Assembly (NCBI GenBank): GCA_016717285.1
Contig: JADKFU010000004.1
Location: forward strand, 744,001 to 808,000
Reading direction: 5' to 3'
DNA: 64,000 nucleotides
DNA from: Chitinophagaceae bacterium
GTDB taxonomy: Bacteria > Bacteroidota > Bacteroidia > Chitinophagales > UBA10324
The notes beneath the pieces are model-generated. The model was given only the letters and a program-made list of their open reading frames with translations. It ran no database searches and had not been told where the DNA came from. This document shows, piece after piece, positions 28,776 through 36,599 of the stretch; positions within the stretch are counted from its first letter, which is position 1; every line of letters begins with the position of its first letter. A program made the translations under genes and the position numbers.

Positions 28776-30455
28776 ATGCAATTGAAATTTTATTTATTGA
28801 CTTTTCTGGCTATACTATTCATTACCGCTGTTGCTGTAGCAACTCCTGATCAGGGCACACAGGCTGATCTTTTTTTTCAACGTGCAGCTTTGAATGGCTA
28901 CAACGGAAATGTGTTGGTTGCACAAAAAGGAAAGATATTATTGCGCAATGGCTATGGCTGGCAGGATCCGGAGCAGAAAGTGAAGGAAACAGCGGCAACA
29001 GTTTTTGATATCGGTTCTGTTACCAAGCAATTCACCGGAGCGGCGATTTTGAAATTGCAGGAACAGAAAAAAATTTCAGTGAATGATCCAATCACAAAAT
29101 ATTTTAAAGATGTTCCTCAGGATAAAGCCGGCATCACGATTCATCAGTTGCTGACACACACTGCCGGTTTTCCAGGTGCAATTGGTGACGACTACGAACT
29201 GATTTCAGCTACTGATTTCATGAAGCTTGCTTTCAACACGCCACTTGATGCTAAACCGGGCGAGCAATATGAATACTCCAATGTGGGGTATAGCATTCTC
29301 GGTATTCTCGTTGAAAAGTTATCGGGAAAGAACTACGAACAATATCTTCATGATGAACTGTTTGTTCCGGCAGGCATGTTGCACACCGGTTACCTCCTTC
29401 CTCATTTTGATAATGCACAACTCGCTGTTGCTTATCGCGACGGTGAACGGTGGGGCACGATGCTCGAACATCCCTGGGCAGCAGACGGACCCGGATGGCA
29501 TTTGAAAGCCAACGGCGGAATACTCTCTACATTGGATGATATGCAGATGTGGTACATAGCCCTGCGCAATAAAACTGTATTGAATGCCGCTTCTGTAAAG
29601 CAATATCTTACGCCGCATGTGAAGGAGCAACCTGAAGGCATCTCTTTCTATGGATATGGTTGGGTGATTGAACCACAACAGGATGGAGATACCATCATCT
29701 GGCACAATGGAGGCAATGGTGCATTCAATACATATATGGGTTTTAGTTTGAAAAATGATTACACGATCATTATTTCCAGCAACAACAATCAGAAGATCGC
29801 GGATGATTATGCTGTTATCGTTCGTAAGATCTTATCAGGAAATTACCAGCCCTTGGATCAAAAAGTTATTGCACAATTTGAAGGAGATTACAGGCTCCAA
29901 TCAGGCGACATTGTACATTCCGCTATTGATGAAACTGACCGGTTGCATCTTTCTTTCAATTCACAAAACGGATTGATGGCTATAAGCTCTGACGGAACAG
30001 AGGATGCAGCAAAGGCAAAGAATTACAATGAAAGCACGGAAAAAATTGTTGCAGCGGCTTTCCTGCAGGATGACTTAACCGGTTTTGCCACAGCACGCCG
30101 GATACCCCTGGAAGTGGTAACACAAAATGCCGGCGCTCAATGGAACAAGATGAAGCAGCAATCAGGAAAAGTGACCGGTGTAAAAGTGATTGGAAGTGTA
30201 GCAAGAAAAAGAATGGATGCTTATCTGACATTTGTTGCGGTGAACTTTGAAAAGGGTGCGAGGTATTTCATTTTTGTCTGGAAAGGGGAAGTCATTGATG
30301 ACTGGTTTCAACAAGCTGACTTAGAGAAAATCTTTGAGCAACAAACGCCCAATACTTTTTATGCCGATAATGTCGACAAGACCATTGAATTTACGCAAGG
30401 CCAAATGCTGATCAAACGTGATGGTAACCAAATGGAAGCGACAAGAATAAAATAA
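28776..30455 (+). CDS. Exported class-C beta-lactamase-like serine hydrolase
   Basis: This encodes 559 residues with a signal peptide. The beta-lactamase/DD-peptidase fold occupies about residues 35-370: SVTK (catalytic Ser81, Lys84), YSN in YEYSNVGY and HNGGNG as the third motif. A roughly 200-residue C-terminal extension (from about 370) has no recognised catalytic motif and resembles the lipocalin-like extensions of such hydrolases. The enzyme probably acts in the periplasm on peptidoglycan peptides, esters or D-amino acid peptides; beta-lactam hydrolysis is not implied. It precedes the convergent GT4 gene. Confidence 0.88.
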   Translation: MQLKFYLLTFLAILFITAVAVATPDQGTQADLFFQRAALNGYNGNVLVAQKGKILLRNGYGWQDPEQKVKETAATVFDIGSVTKQFTGAAILKLQEQKKISVNDPITKYFKDVPQDKAGITIHQLLTHTAGFPGAIGDDYELISATDFMKLAFNTPLDAKPGEQYEYSNVGYSILGILVEKLSGKNYEQYLHDELFVPAGMLHTGYLLPHFDNAQLAVAYRDGERWGTMLEHPWAADGPGWHLKANGGILSTLDDMQMWYIALRNKTVLNAASVKQYLTPHVKEQPEGISFYGYGWVIEPQQDGDTIIWHNGGNGAFNTYMGFSLKNDYTIIISSNNNQKIADDYAVIVRKILSGNYQPLDQKVIAQFEGDYRLQSGDIVHSAIDETDRLHLSFNSQNGLMAISSDGTEDAAKAKNYNESTEKIVAAAFLQDDLTGFATARRIPLEVVTQNAGAQWNKMKQQSGKVTGVKVIGSVARKRMDAYLTFVAVNFEKGARYFIFVWKGEVIDDWFQQADLEKIFEQQTPNTFYADNVDKTIEFTQGQMLIKRDGNQMEATRIK

Positions 30456-30530
30456 TTGTGTTGCTGAATTATTTGCAATGCTGACATTGAAAGGGGTTGA
30501 TTGCAAAACAATTACTTCAATGTGGATTCA

Positions 30531-30546
30531 GATGCTTCCTTCGTCA
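30531..30546. repeat. 16-base inverted repeat partner of 27699-27714
   Basis: GATGCTTCCTTCGTCA here is the exact reverse complement of the 16 bases at 27699-27714. Together with the heptad array at 30601 it mirrors the arrangement at 27.6 kb, so about 3 kb carrying the GT and serine hydrolase genes is bounded by a composite inverted repeat. Confidence 0.8.
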
Positions 30547-30600
30547 GCATGACAAAGCGTTACTTGTTCCTGAACATATTCATATTTGAATTATCCATAA

Positions 30601-30636
30601 CCACTACTAACGACTCAGGACTAACGACTAACGACT
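30601..30636. repeat. Heptad tandem repeat, copy 2
   Basis: Units of CTAACGA and CTCAGGA repeat every seven bases between the convergent serine hydrolase and GT4 genes, ending two bases before the GT4 stop codon. They are the reverse-complement form of the array at 27593. Confidence 0.85.
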
Positions 30637-30638
30637 TT

Positions 30639-31865
30639 TCACGCCTTCTCCCTTTCAAACTTATTAATCACCTCTTCATAATATTCAAAGGTGGTCTTGG
30701 CAATGGACTCCCAACTGAATTTTTCTAAAACTCTTTCCCGGCCGGCTTTGCCCATGCTATTGGCCATCACTTCATCTTCCAGAAACAAGTTGATTTTTTC
30801 CGCAAAGTCTTGCTGAAATGCTTCAGGGTCTGCCGGATTAAAATCAGTTCTGCTCACACTTTTTAGCGGAATCAGATAGCCGGTTGTTCCATCCACAATA
30901 ATTTCCGGTATGCCACCAACATGAGAACCCACCACCGGCGTTTGACAAGCCATCGCTTCGAGGTTGATGATGCCAAAGGGTTCATAAAGAGAAGGACATG
31001 CGAACACACGGGCATGACTGTAAAGCACTTTTACTTTTTCCCTTGGAAGCATTTCTGAAATTAAAATGACGCCTTCTCTGTCTGCACGCAGACTCGCCAT
31101 CAACTCTTCTGTTTCTTCCGCAATTTCTTTTGTATCAGGAGCTCCGGCACAAAATACCACCTGGGAGTTTCTGTGAAAATGCCGGGCCGCGCCAATCAAT
31201 TGTGAGATACCTTTCTGCCGGGTGATACGTCCAACAAAAAGTACAAAAGGAACTTTAGGATCAATACCGTATTCAATAAGCACTTCATTGTCGAAAGTAG
31301 GCTGGTAAAATTCAGGATCGATGCCATTGTGTATAACAGTCACTTTATCCGGATTCACTTCATATGCTTCGATCACATCATCCCGCATCTGTTCACTTAC
31401 TGCGATAATGCCATCAGCTGATTGATAGGCATGTCGCTCAATCCACCGCGAAAGAAAATATCCGTTACCTAATTGTTCCACTTTCCACGGCCGGTGCGTT
31501 TCGAGACTGTGCGTGGTGAGTATGAGTGGCACTTGTAAAAGTTCGCGTGAAAAGATACCGGCAAGATGCGTGTACCAGGTATGACAATGGACGATATCTG
31601 CCTGCGGAGTAGCACGTGCCATCTCCACATCACGATAAAGGTTCATGTACATCTTATCACGCTGACTGTCTTTCATCTCAGGAGTCATGAGAGTTGTTTC
31701 CACGCCGCGCACATGCATGTTATCATTGTCTTCAAACTGATCGCCATAACACCGAACTTCCACTTTACCCAGTTTTGCAAGTTCCTGCGAGAGAAAGTCA
31801 ACGTGTACGCCGGCACCACCATAAATATTAGGCGGAAATTCATTGGTGAAAATTGCAATCTTCAT
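30639..31865 (-). CDS. glgA: GT4 glycosyltransferase, glycogen synthase of the actinobacterial/Corynebacterium type
   Basis: This encodes a 408-residue GT-B enzyme. It begins MKIAIFTNEFPPNIYGGAGVHVDFL, the N-terminus typical of the Corynebacterium-type GlgA/GlgM family, and has CHTWYTHLAG, VIHNGID, LFVGRITRQKGI and the EPFGIINLEAMA nucleotide-sugar site. Members use ADP- or UDP-glucose for alpha-1,4-glucan or maltose-1-phosphate synthesis. Starts at the ATG at 31865. No glgB/glgC genes are next to it, so the glycogen role is inferred from family resemblance and the symbol is tentative. Confidence 0.82.
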   Translation of the reverse strand: MKIAIFTNEFPPNIYGGAGVHVDFLSQELAKLGKVEVRCYGDQFEDNDNMHVRGVETTLMTPEMKDSQRDKMYMNLYRDVEMARATPQADIVHCHTWYTHLAGIFSRELLQVPLILTTHSLETHRPWKVEQLGNGYFLSRWIERHAYQSADGIIAVSEQMRDDVIEAYEVNPDKVTVIHNGIDPEFYQPTFDNEVLIEYGIDPKVPFVLFVGRITRQKGISQLIGAARHFHRNSQVVFCAGAPDTKEIAEETEELMASLRADREGVILISEMLPREKVKVLYSHARVFACPSLYEPFGIINLEAMACQTPVVGSHVGGIPEIIVDGTTGYLIPLKSVSRTDFNPADPEAFQQDFAEKINLFLEDEVMANSMGKAGRERVLEKFSWESIAKTTFEYYEEVINKFEREKA

Positions 31866-32106
31866 GATTCGTTTTTTTTGAGATGAAAGGGTAGTCGCTT
31901 TGTTAATGCAAATTTTTCTTCAGGAAACTAATAGTGATTGTTAAAGATATACTATCCGTTTTAACAAAGACTACAATTAACGATTCAACAGGCATCCGGC
32001 GATTCGCTGTCTTGAATGGAGCATCTGATATGCAGGCTATTTTCCTTTACCTATTTTTAGAAAAAATTAATTACTGTATCAATCAGTCTCCTAAACTTAC
32101 ACCAAC

Positions 32107-33186
32107 ATGCAAATTTTTATTGGCTTCCTGTCTCCAATTATTATCTATGTAATCATTTCGGTTTTAAATGTGATACTTCCCGGACGATGGGTGATTGGTT
32201 ATGCCACCAAGGTAAGTGCGAATGAAAAACTAAAGTACTATCTGAATGGAAAATATGTTTTACTCCTTGTAATGGCAACCTGGTTTTTGTTAGGCTATAC
32301 CGGCCTCTTGCCATGGAACTGGTTATACCTGAACAGATGGTATGCACTTGCAGGAGCATTTTGCATTGGAATAATTTTTACAATGGTGATTGTGTTGCCT
32401 TATCCTCCGGTTAAAAAATCTTTACTGGCAGATTTATTTTTAGGAAGATTGGATAACCCTCAGCTTTGGAACGGACGCATTGATGCAAAAATGTGGTTGT
32501 ATCTTCTTGGTGCGGTAATGCTCGAACTTAATGTACTAAGTTTTGCCGCGCATCACTGGCTGTTGTATCAGTCAGACGCATCGTGTGGCATTTTTCTTTC
32601 CGCGGCACTGCTTACTTTTTTTGTGATTGATTATCTCACTTTTGAAGAAGTGCATTTGTACACGTACGATTTGTTCGCGGAAAAAGTGGGATTTAAGCTT
32701 GGCTGGGGCTGTCTTGTTTTTTATCCGTTCTTTTATTCCATCGCGTTATGGTCAACAGTTGATTTACCTGATCAGCGTACACCAGCCTTGTTATTGGCAC
32801 TCTATACTTTGATGTTTTTTTCGGGATGGATATTATCACGTGGCGCAAACCTTCAGAAATATCATTTCAAAAAAAATCCGCAAAAAGCTTTTTTAGGAAT
32901 TGTTCCAGAAGCAATAACCAATGGCAACAAAACTTTGCTGGTAAATGGTTTTTGGGGACTCAGCAGACACATCAATTATTTAGGTGAAATATTGATGGCG
33001 ACAGGAATAATTCTTTGCGTCGGTCATCCGGCACTGATCTGGCCGTGGCTTTATCCCATCTATTATATCGCATTGCTATTTCCCCGGCAAATGGATGACG
33101 ATAAACGTTGCGCTCAGAAATACGGCGCTTTGTGGAACACTTATAAAGAGAAAGTGCCTTACCGGATTATTCCTTATGTCTATTGA
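32107..33186 (+). CDS. ERG4/ERG24-family sterol reductase homologue
   Basis: This encodes a 359-residue multi-spanning membrane protein (about eight to ten hydrophobic segments). Both family signatures can be traced: LFLGRLDNPQLWNGRID corresponds to the FLGRELNPR region, and the C-terminus has NGFWGLSRHINYLGE, then FPRQMDDDKRCAQKYGALW and a final VPYRIIPYVY, as in delta-14 and delta-7 sterol reductases and the lamin B receptor. These enzymes use NADPH to reduce ring double bonds of sterols. No sterol cyclase or squalene epoxidase is present in the window, so the substrate may be another isoprenoid. The ATG at 32107 directly begins the first hydrophobic segment. Confidence 0.82.
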   Translation: MQIFIGFLSPIIIYVIISVLNVILPGRWVIGYATKVSANEKLKYYLNGKYVLLLVMATWFLLGYTGLLPWNWLYLNRWYALAGAFCIGIIFTMVIVLPYPPVKKSLLADLFLGRLDNPQLWNGRIDAKMWLYLLGAVMLELNVLSFAAHHWLLYQSDASCGIFLSAALLTFFVIDYLTFEEVHLYTYDLFAEKVGFKLGWGCLVFYPFFYSIALWSTVDLPDQRTPALLLALYTLMFFSGWILSRGANLQKYHFKKNPQKAFLGIVPEAITNGNKTLLVNGFWGLSRHINYLGEILMATGIILCVGHPALIWPWLYPIYYIALLFPRQMDDDKRCAQKYGALWNTYKEKVPYRIIPYVY

Positions 33187-33277
33187 AATTTGGTTGTTTT
33201 AAAAATTGAGTTCATTTTCCTCACCCTTAGTTCCTCTTCAAAGGGAGAGGGAAATGCCAATTTTCAGAAACTGCTTC

Positions 33278-34075
33278 TTAAAGCCGGTACAATTTTTTTG
33301 TAGCATCACCCATGATATTGATCGCCATTTTGCGCGGTAATATTTTTTGCATGATAAAGGATGCCACTTTGTTACCTGTACCTGTTATTACAGAAGGTTG
33401 TTTTCCTAACTTCTTAAAACATTCTTTCACCACTTCCTCTGGTGTTTGCACTTTCGGTGCAAATAGATTGGATTTTTCCGGGTTGGTATTTATAAAATTG
33501 GGTGTGGAAGTGGCACCTGCACAACAGGCAATAATATCCACGCCGCGGTTTTTCCATTCATACCAAAGGCTTTCTGCGAAAACACGGGTAAATGCTTTTG
33601 TGCCTGCATAGACTGCCAGGTTACCACTGCCCTGAAATCCGGCCAAAGAAGACATAAAGATCACTGCCCGCAATTTTTTCTGAATCATTTGTTCGCTAAA
33701 TAATTGCATCAGGTTTATCGGTGTAACAATGTTTGTTGTTGTGATCTGAAGGTTATGCGCGGGATTGTTTTTTTCAAACGCACCGATATAAGAAAGCCCC
33801 GCGTTATAAACGAGCAAATTAATTTCCCGGCCGTATACAGCCGATTGCAACTGTTGCGCAGCGGTTGCTTCCGATAAATCACAAATGATGCAGGTAACAT
33901 GTACCGCAAACTCCTTCATTATTAAATCTGCCAATTGTTGTAACGGCCCGCCGCGTCTGGCTACGATTATCAGATCCATTCCCTCAGCGGCCAAATACCT
34001 GCTGAATGCTGCACCCATGCCTTCCGATGCACCGGCGACCAAAGCCGTGTTGCCGTATTTTGATTTTAGATTCAT
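33278..34075 (-). CDS. Short-chain dehydrogenase/reductase
   Basis: This encodes a 265-residue classical SDR with a Rossmann fold: cofactor motif GASEGMG (residues about 16-22), NAG in VYNAGLSY, catalytic Ser in MSSLAGF and YAGTK. The motif VARRGG after strand 2 suggests NADPH preference. The substrate is unknown; the subfamily with GASEGMGAAFS and C-terminal PEEVVKECFKKLGK resembles acyl- or ketosteroid-type SDRs. It converges with the sterol reductase homologue, a possible but unproven functional link. Confidence 0.88.
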   Translation of the reverse strand: MNLKSKYGNTALVAGASEGMGAAFSRYLAAEGMDLIIVARRGGPLQQLADLIMKEFAVHVTCIICDLSEATAAQQLQSAVYGREINLLVYNAGLSYIGAFEKNNPAHNLQITTTNIVTPINLMQLFSEQMIQKKLRAVIFMSSLAGFQGSGNLAVYAGTKAFTRVFAESLWYEWKNRGVDIIACCAGATSTPNFINTNPEKSNLFAPKVQTPEEVVKECFKKLGKQPSVITGTGNKVASFIMQKILPRKMAINIMGDATKKLYRL

Positions 34076-34347
34076 CTGGTTTTTTACTCAGCGATTGTTA
34101 ATGTATAAGTTGTTGCTCTCAGCACTTTTGCAATTCGTAAAATTATGATTTAGCATGGTTATCAGGTTTGCATTTTTAAATGAAATAAATCCCGATCAGA
34201 TATCCTTCCGCTCTGCTAAAGTACCTGCTTCGAATGAGCCAACGCTGAACAGCGCTGAGGGAGGCAATACATCATAGCTGTTAAAGCAAATTAACATTCC
34301 GGGATACTCCTTTTAACATAACTTATTACAGGCAGTTGAATGTGTAT
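34076..34347. other. Intergenic region without a recognisable feature
   Basis: About 270 bases lie between the SDR and methyltransferase genes. I see no gene, terminator with a T-run, or clear promoter. Confidence 0.4.
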
Positions 34348-35322
34348 TTATTTTTCTATTATGATGTCTAAATAACATTCATAAAATCCGGGATGCATAT
34401 TTTTGGGACCGAACCTCGATAATGTTCTTTTCAAAAAAAACTCATCAGATCTTCTGTAGCTGATTTTTTGAATGAAGCCATATTTTCTCAGGTAAATCGG
34501 TAAACTGCCTGTAACTTTTAAATCCGTGATTCTTCCCAGCGCTAATTCGATTTCATGAAAACTAACACCTCTTCCCCAACGATAGAGCTCTTCATATTTA
34601 TTTTCAAAATTGCCAGTATGTATTTGGCTAAATTCTGTTCTCGGACTGAACCTTGCGTAATCCATAGCTAATTCATCCTGAAGCCACATATAAAACGGCA
34701 AAAGGGAAGTATGCAAATCATAAGGCCACAATCGGTTCGGTGTTCCAAACACACAAAGATGGCCACCTGGTTTTAGTAATGAAAAAGCCTGCTTCAAAGA
34801 TGCCTGCCTTTCTTTGGGAGTCATGTGTTCAAGTGACGCTACGAACATGATAATATCCCAATCTGAATCACCAAGCGTTTCGATCTGTGTTGCATTAAGC
34901 TTCAGAAAGGAAGGATGTAATCTATAAATATCCGCTCTCTTTTGCGCAATTTCTATAGCGCTTTCATCAATATCAATTCCTGTAACCAGCGCACCTTGTT
35001 CACTCAATGCAATTGTTGATGCGCCGGTGCCGCAACCTATTTCCAATACTTTTTTATTCTTTAATCCTGTCTTTTCAGTCAGGAAGGGAATATGGGTTTG
35101 CCTGAACTCCAGGAGGCGTCCGCTGAACAGCGCATCAATATCAAATAACCTCGACTCTTTGGAATCATATTTTTCTTCTTTGCAGAAGCCGGTAATGATT
35201 TGTTTCATCACTGAGCTTTCTTCAGTATTCAATTCAATATAATTTGCAACTACTTCCGGAGGAATGATAAATGTTTTGTACAGGCCTAGTAATTTCAGGA
35301 TGCTGATTACGAAATTTTTCAT
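34348..35322 (-). CDS. Class I SAM-dependent methyltransferase
   Basis: This encodes 324 residues with a Rossmann-like methyltransferase domain: motif I VLEIGCGTGAST, motif II VTGIDIDESAIEIAQKRAD, and a later MFVASLEHMTPKERQASLKQ (post-I) and LLKPGGHLCVFGTPNRLW (motif VI region). The first 60 residues are not part of the core, and a roughly 110-residue C-terminal extension is unassigned. The substrate is unknown. Its ATG overlaps by four bases (ATGA) the stop of a small upstream frame, suggesting translational coupling. Confidence 0.88.
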   Translation of the reverse strand: MKNFVISILKLLGLYKTFIIPPEVVANYIELNTEESSVMKQIITGFCKEEKYDSKESRLFDIDALFSGRLLEFRQTHIPFLTEKTGLKNKKVLEIGCGTGASTIALSEQGALVTGIDIDESAIEIAQKRADIYRLHPSFLKLNATQIETLGDSDWDIIMFVASLEHMTPKERQASLKQAFSLLKPGGHLCVFGTPNRLWPYDLHTSLLPFYMWLQDELAMDYARFSPRTEFSQIHTGNFENKYEELYRWGRGVSFHEIELALGRITDLKVTGSLPIYLRKYGFIQKISYRRSDEFFLKRTLSRFGPKNMHPGFYECYLDIIIEK

Positions 35323-35591
35323 ATTGTAATTTGATTAACAGGCAATGAAGCAACAACAATTGCAGACGGGTAATTTTCGTCAACCGCTAACCATTGTTCA
35401 TGAGATGCGCAAAAATTAATGTTGGAATGTCCGCTGATGATTTTTCGAATAGCAAGGGAATTACCTGGATCACAATCATAGTGAATAACAAGCGAAGGAG
35501 CAAATTCCACTACGGTGTGCTTGAAATCGGGATTACGCATCAAGTCGTTAAACCAGTTTAAAGAGCAGAAAATATTGTGGGCGCCTATGTT
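35319..35591 (-). pseudogene. Truncated reading frame upstream of the methyltransferase
   Basis: On the minus strand a frame of 91 codons is open from a TAG at 35594-35592 to the TGA at 35319, whose last bases overlap the methyltransferase ATG as ATGA. It has an ATG at 35540, but the codons before it (translating as NIGAHNIFCSLNWFNDL) also look protein-like, so this may be the C-terminal remnant of a longer gene rather than a 74-residue protein. The family is not recognised. The neat ATGA overlap argues it was a real upstream cistron. Confidence 0.45.
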
Positions 35592-35798
35592 CTAAATGAA
35601 TTTAACGCAACACTATTGTTTGCAATGCTTATTAAAGATATAAGGAATTATAACAAGAAGATTACAATTTAATTACATTTGATAGCTCGCTGTCTTCATT
35701 TTTTTATCTTAATAAAATCCTTATTCCCGCATGAATCTTTTTAAATGATATCTGATGATAATTTTGATAATTTTTCCACAAACCCAAACCCAATAAAC

Positions 35799-36377
35799 AT
35801 GTTACAAACAATGCTGAAAAAATGGTGGCTGATTTTAGTGCAAGGCATTCTCATGATTATCCTGAGCATCTTCATTTTTAACAATGCTGATGCAGTACTG
35901 GCCGGCATCTCTATATGGTTTGGTGTTATTGTACTGCTTACCGGCGTGGTGGGTGTTATCTCATGGCTTGCATCCACATCATCTGAACGTGAAACAGGAT
36001 CACTCATCTGGAGTCTGCTTACAGGCTTGTTTGGCGTATTAATGCTGATGCACCTTTTTGCCACTATGAAAATGCTCACCATCATTTTTGGCATCTGGAT
36101 GTTATTGACAGGTTACAATCTTTTTTCTTCCGGCTGGCCGATTCGCAACGAAGGCTGGCTTGGCTGGCTGCTCGTGATCGTGGGCATACTTTCATTTATT
36201 GCAGGAGTAGTGATGATCACTAACATCGGAGCCGGGGCAATCGGCATCAGCGCACTGTTAGGATTCCAGGTACTTCTTTCAGGAATTGTAATGGTTATTC
36301 TTGCTTTTGTTAAGAAGGCAGTAGTAAATAAAATAACCGGTAAAGTGGAAGAACTTAAATCAAGAATGGGATCATAG
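35799..36377 (+). CDS. HdeD/DUF308-family membrane protein
   Basis: This encodes 192 residues from the ATG at 35799, with about six hydrophobic segments in short-loop pairs, typical of HdeD/DUF308 proteins: MLQTMLKKWWLILVQGILM, GISIWFGVIVLLTGVV, LIWSLLTGLFGVLMLM, FGIWMLLTGYNLFSSG and GWLLVIVGILSFIAGVVM. HdeD is linked to acid resistance in Escherichia coli, but homologues are widespread and often of unknown role. The start at 35799 is preferred over the upstream frame start because the first membrane segment follows directly. No coupled gene. Confidence 0.78.
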   Translation: MLQTMLKKWWLILVQGILMIILSIFIFNNADAVLAGISIWFGVIVLLTGVVGVISWLASTSSERETGSLIWSLLTGLFGVLMLMHLFATMKMLTIIFGIWMLLTGYNLFSSGWPIRNEGWLGWLLVIVGILSFIAGVVMITNIGAGAIGISALLGFQVLLSGIVMVILAFVKKAVVNKITGKVEELKSRMGS

Positions 36378-36540
36378 GCAGCCACTGCTCAGGTTTGCAA
36401 AACATTTCTTGTTGAAAATCATTTGCAACCCCTTGCATTTCTATGCCGCAGCGTAGTGGATTTTTTCTTTGGAAAAATCAAGGTCAAACGCTCCTGTATC
36501 AAGTCTGTTTCTTTTCTACCAATAGAAGTTAAAAGACAGC

Positions 36541-36599
36541 CTACTAAGGACTATCGACTCACGACTATCTACTCGTTAGTCACTACTCACTACTCACTC
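36541..36599. repeat. Heptad tandem repeat, copy 3
   Basis: About eight 7-base units (CTAAGGA, CTATCGA, CTCACGA, CTATCTA, CTCGTTA, GTCACTA, CTCACTA, CTCACTC) lie between the HdeD-like gene and the convergent T9SS gene. The TCA at 36594-36596, inside the array, is the reverse complement of the T9SS gene's TGA stop. Confidence 0.85.
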
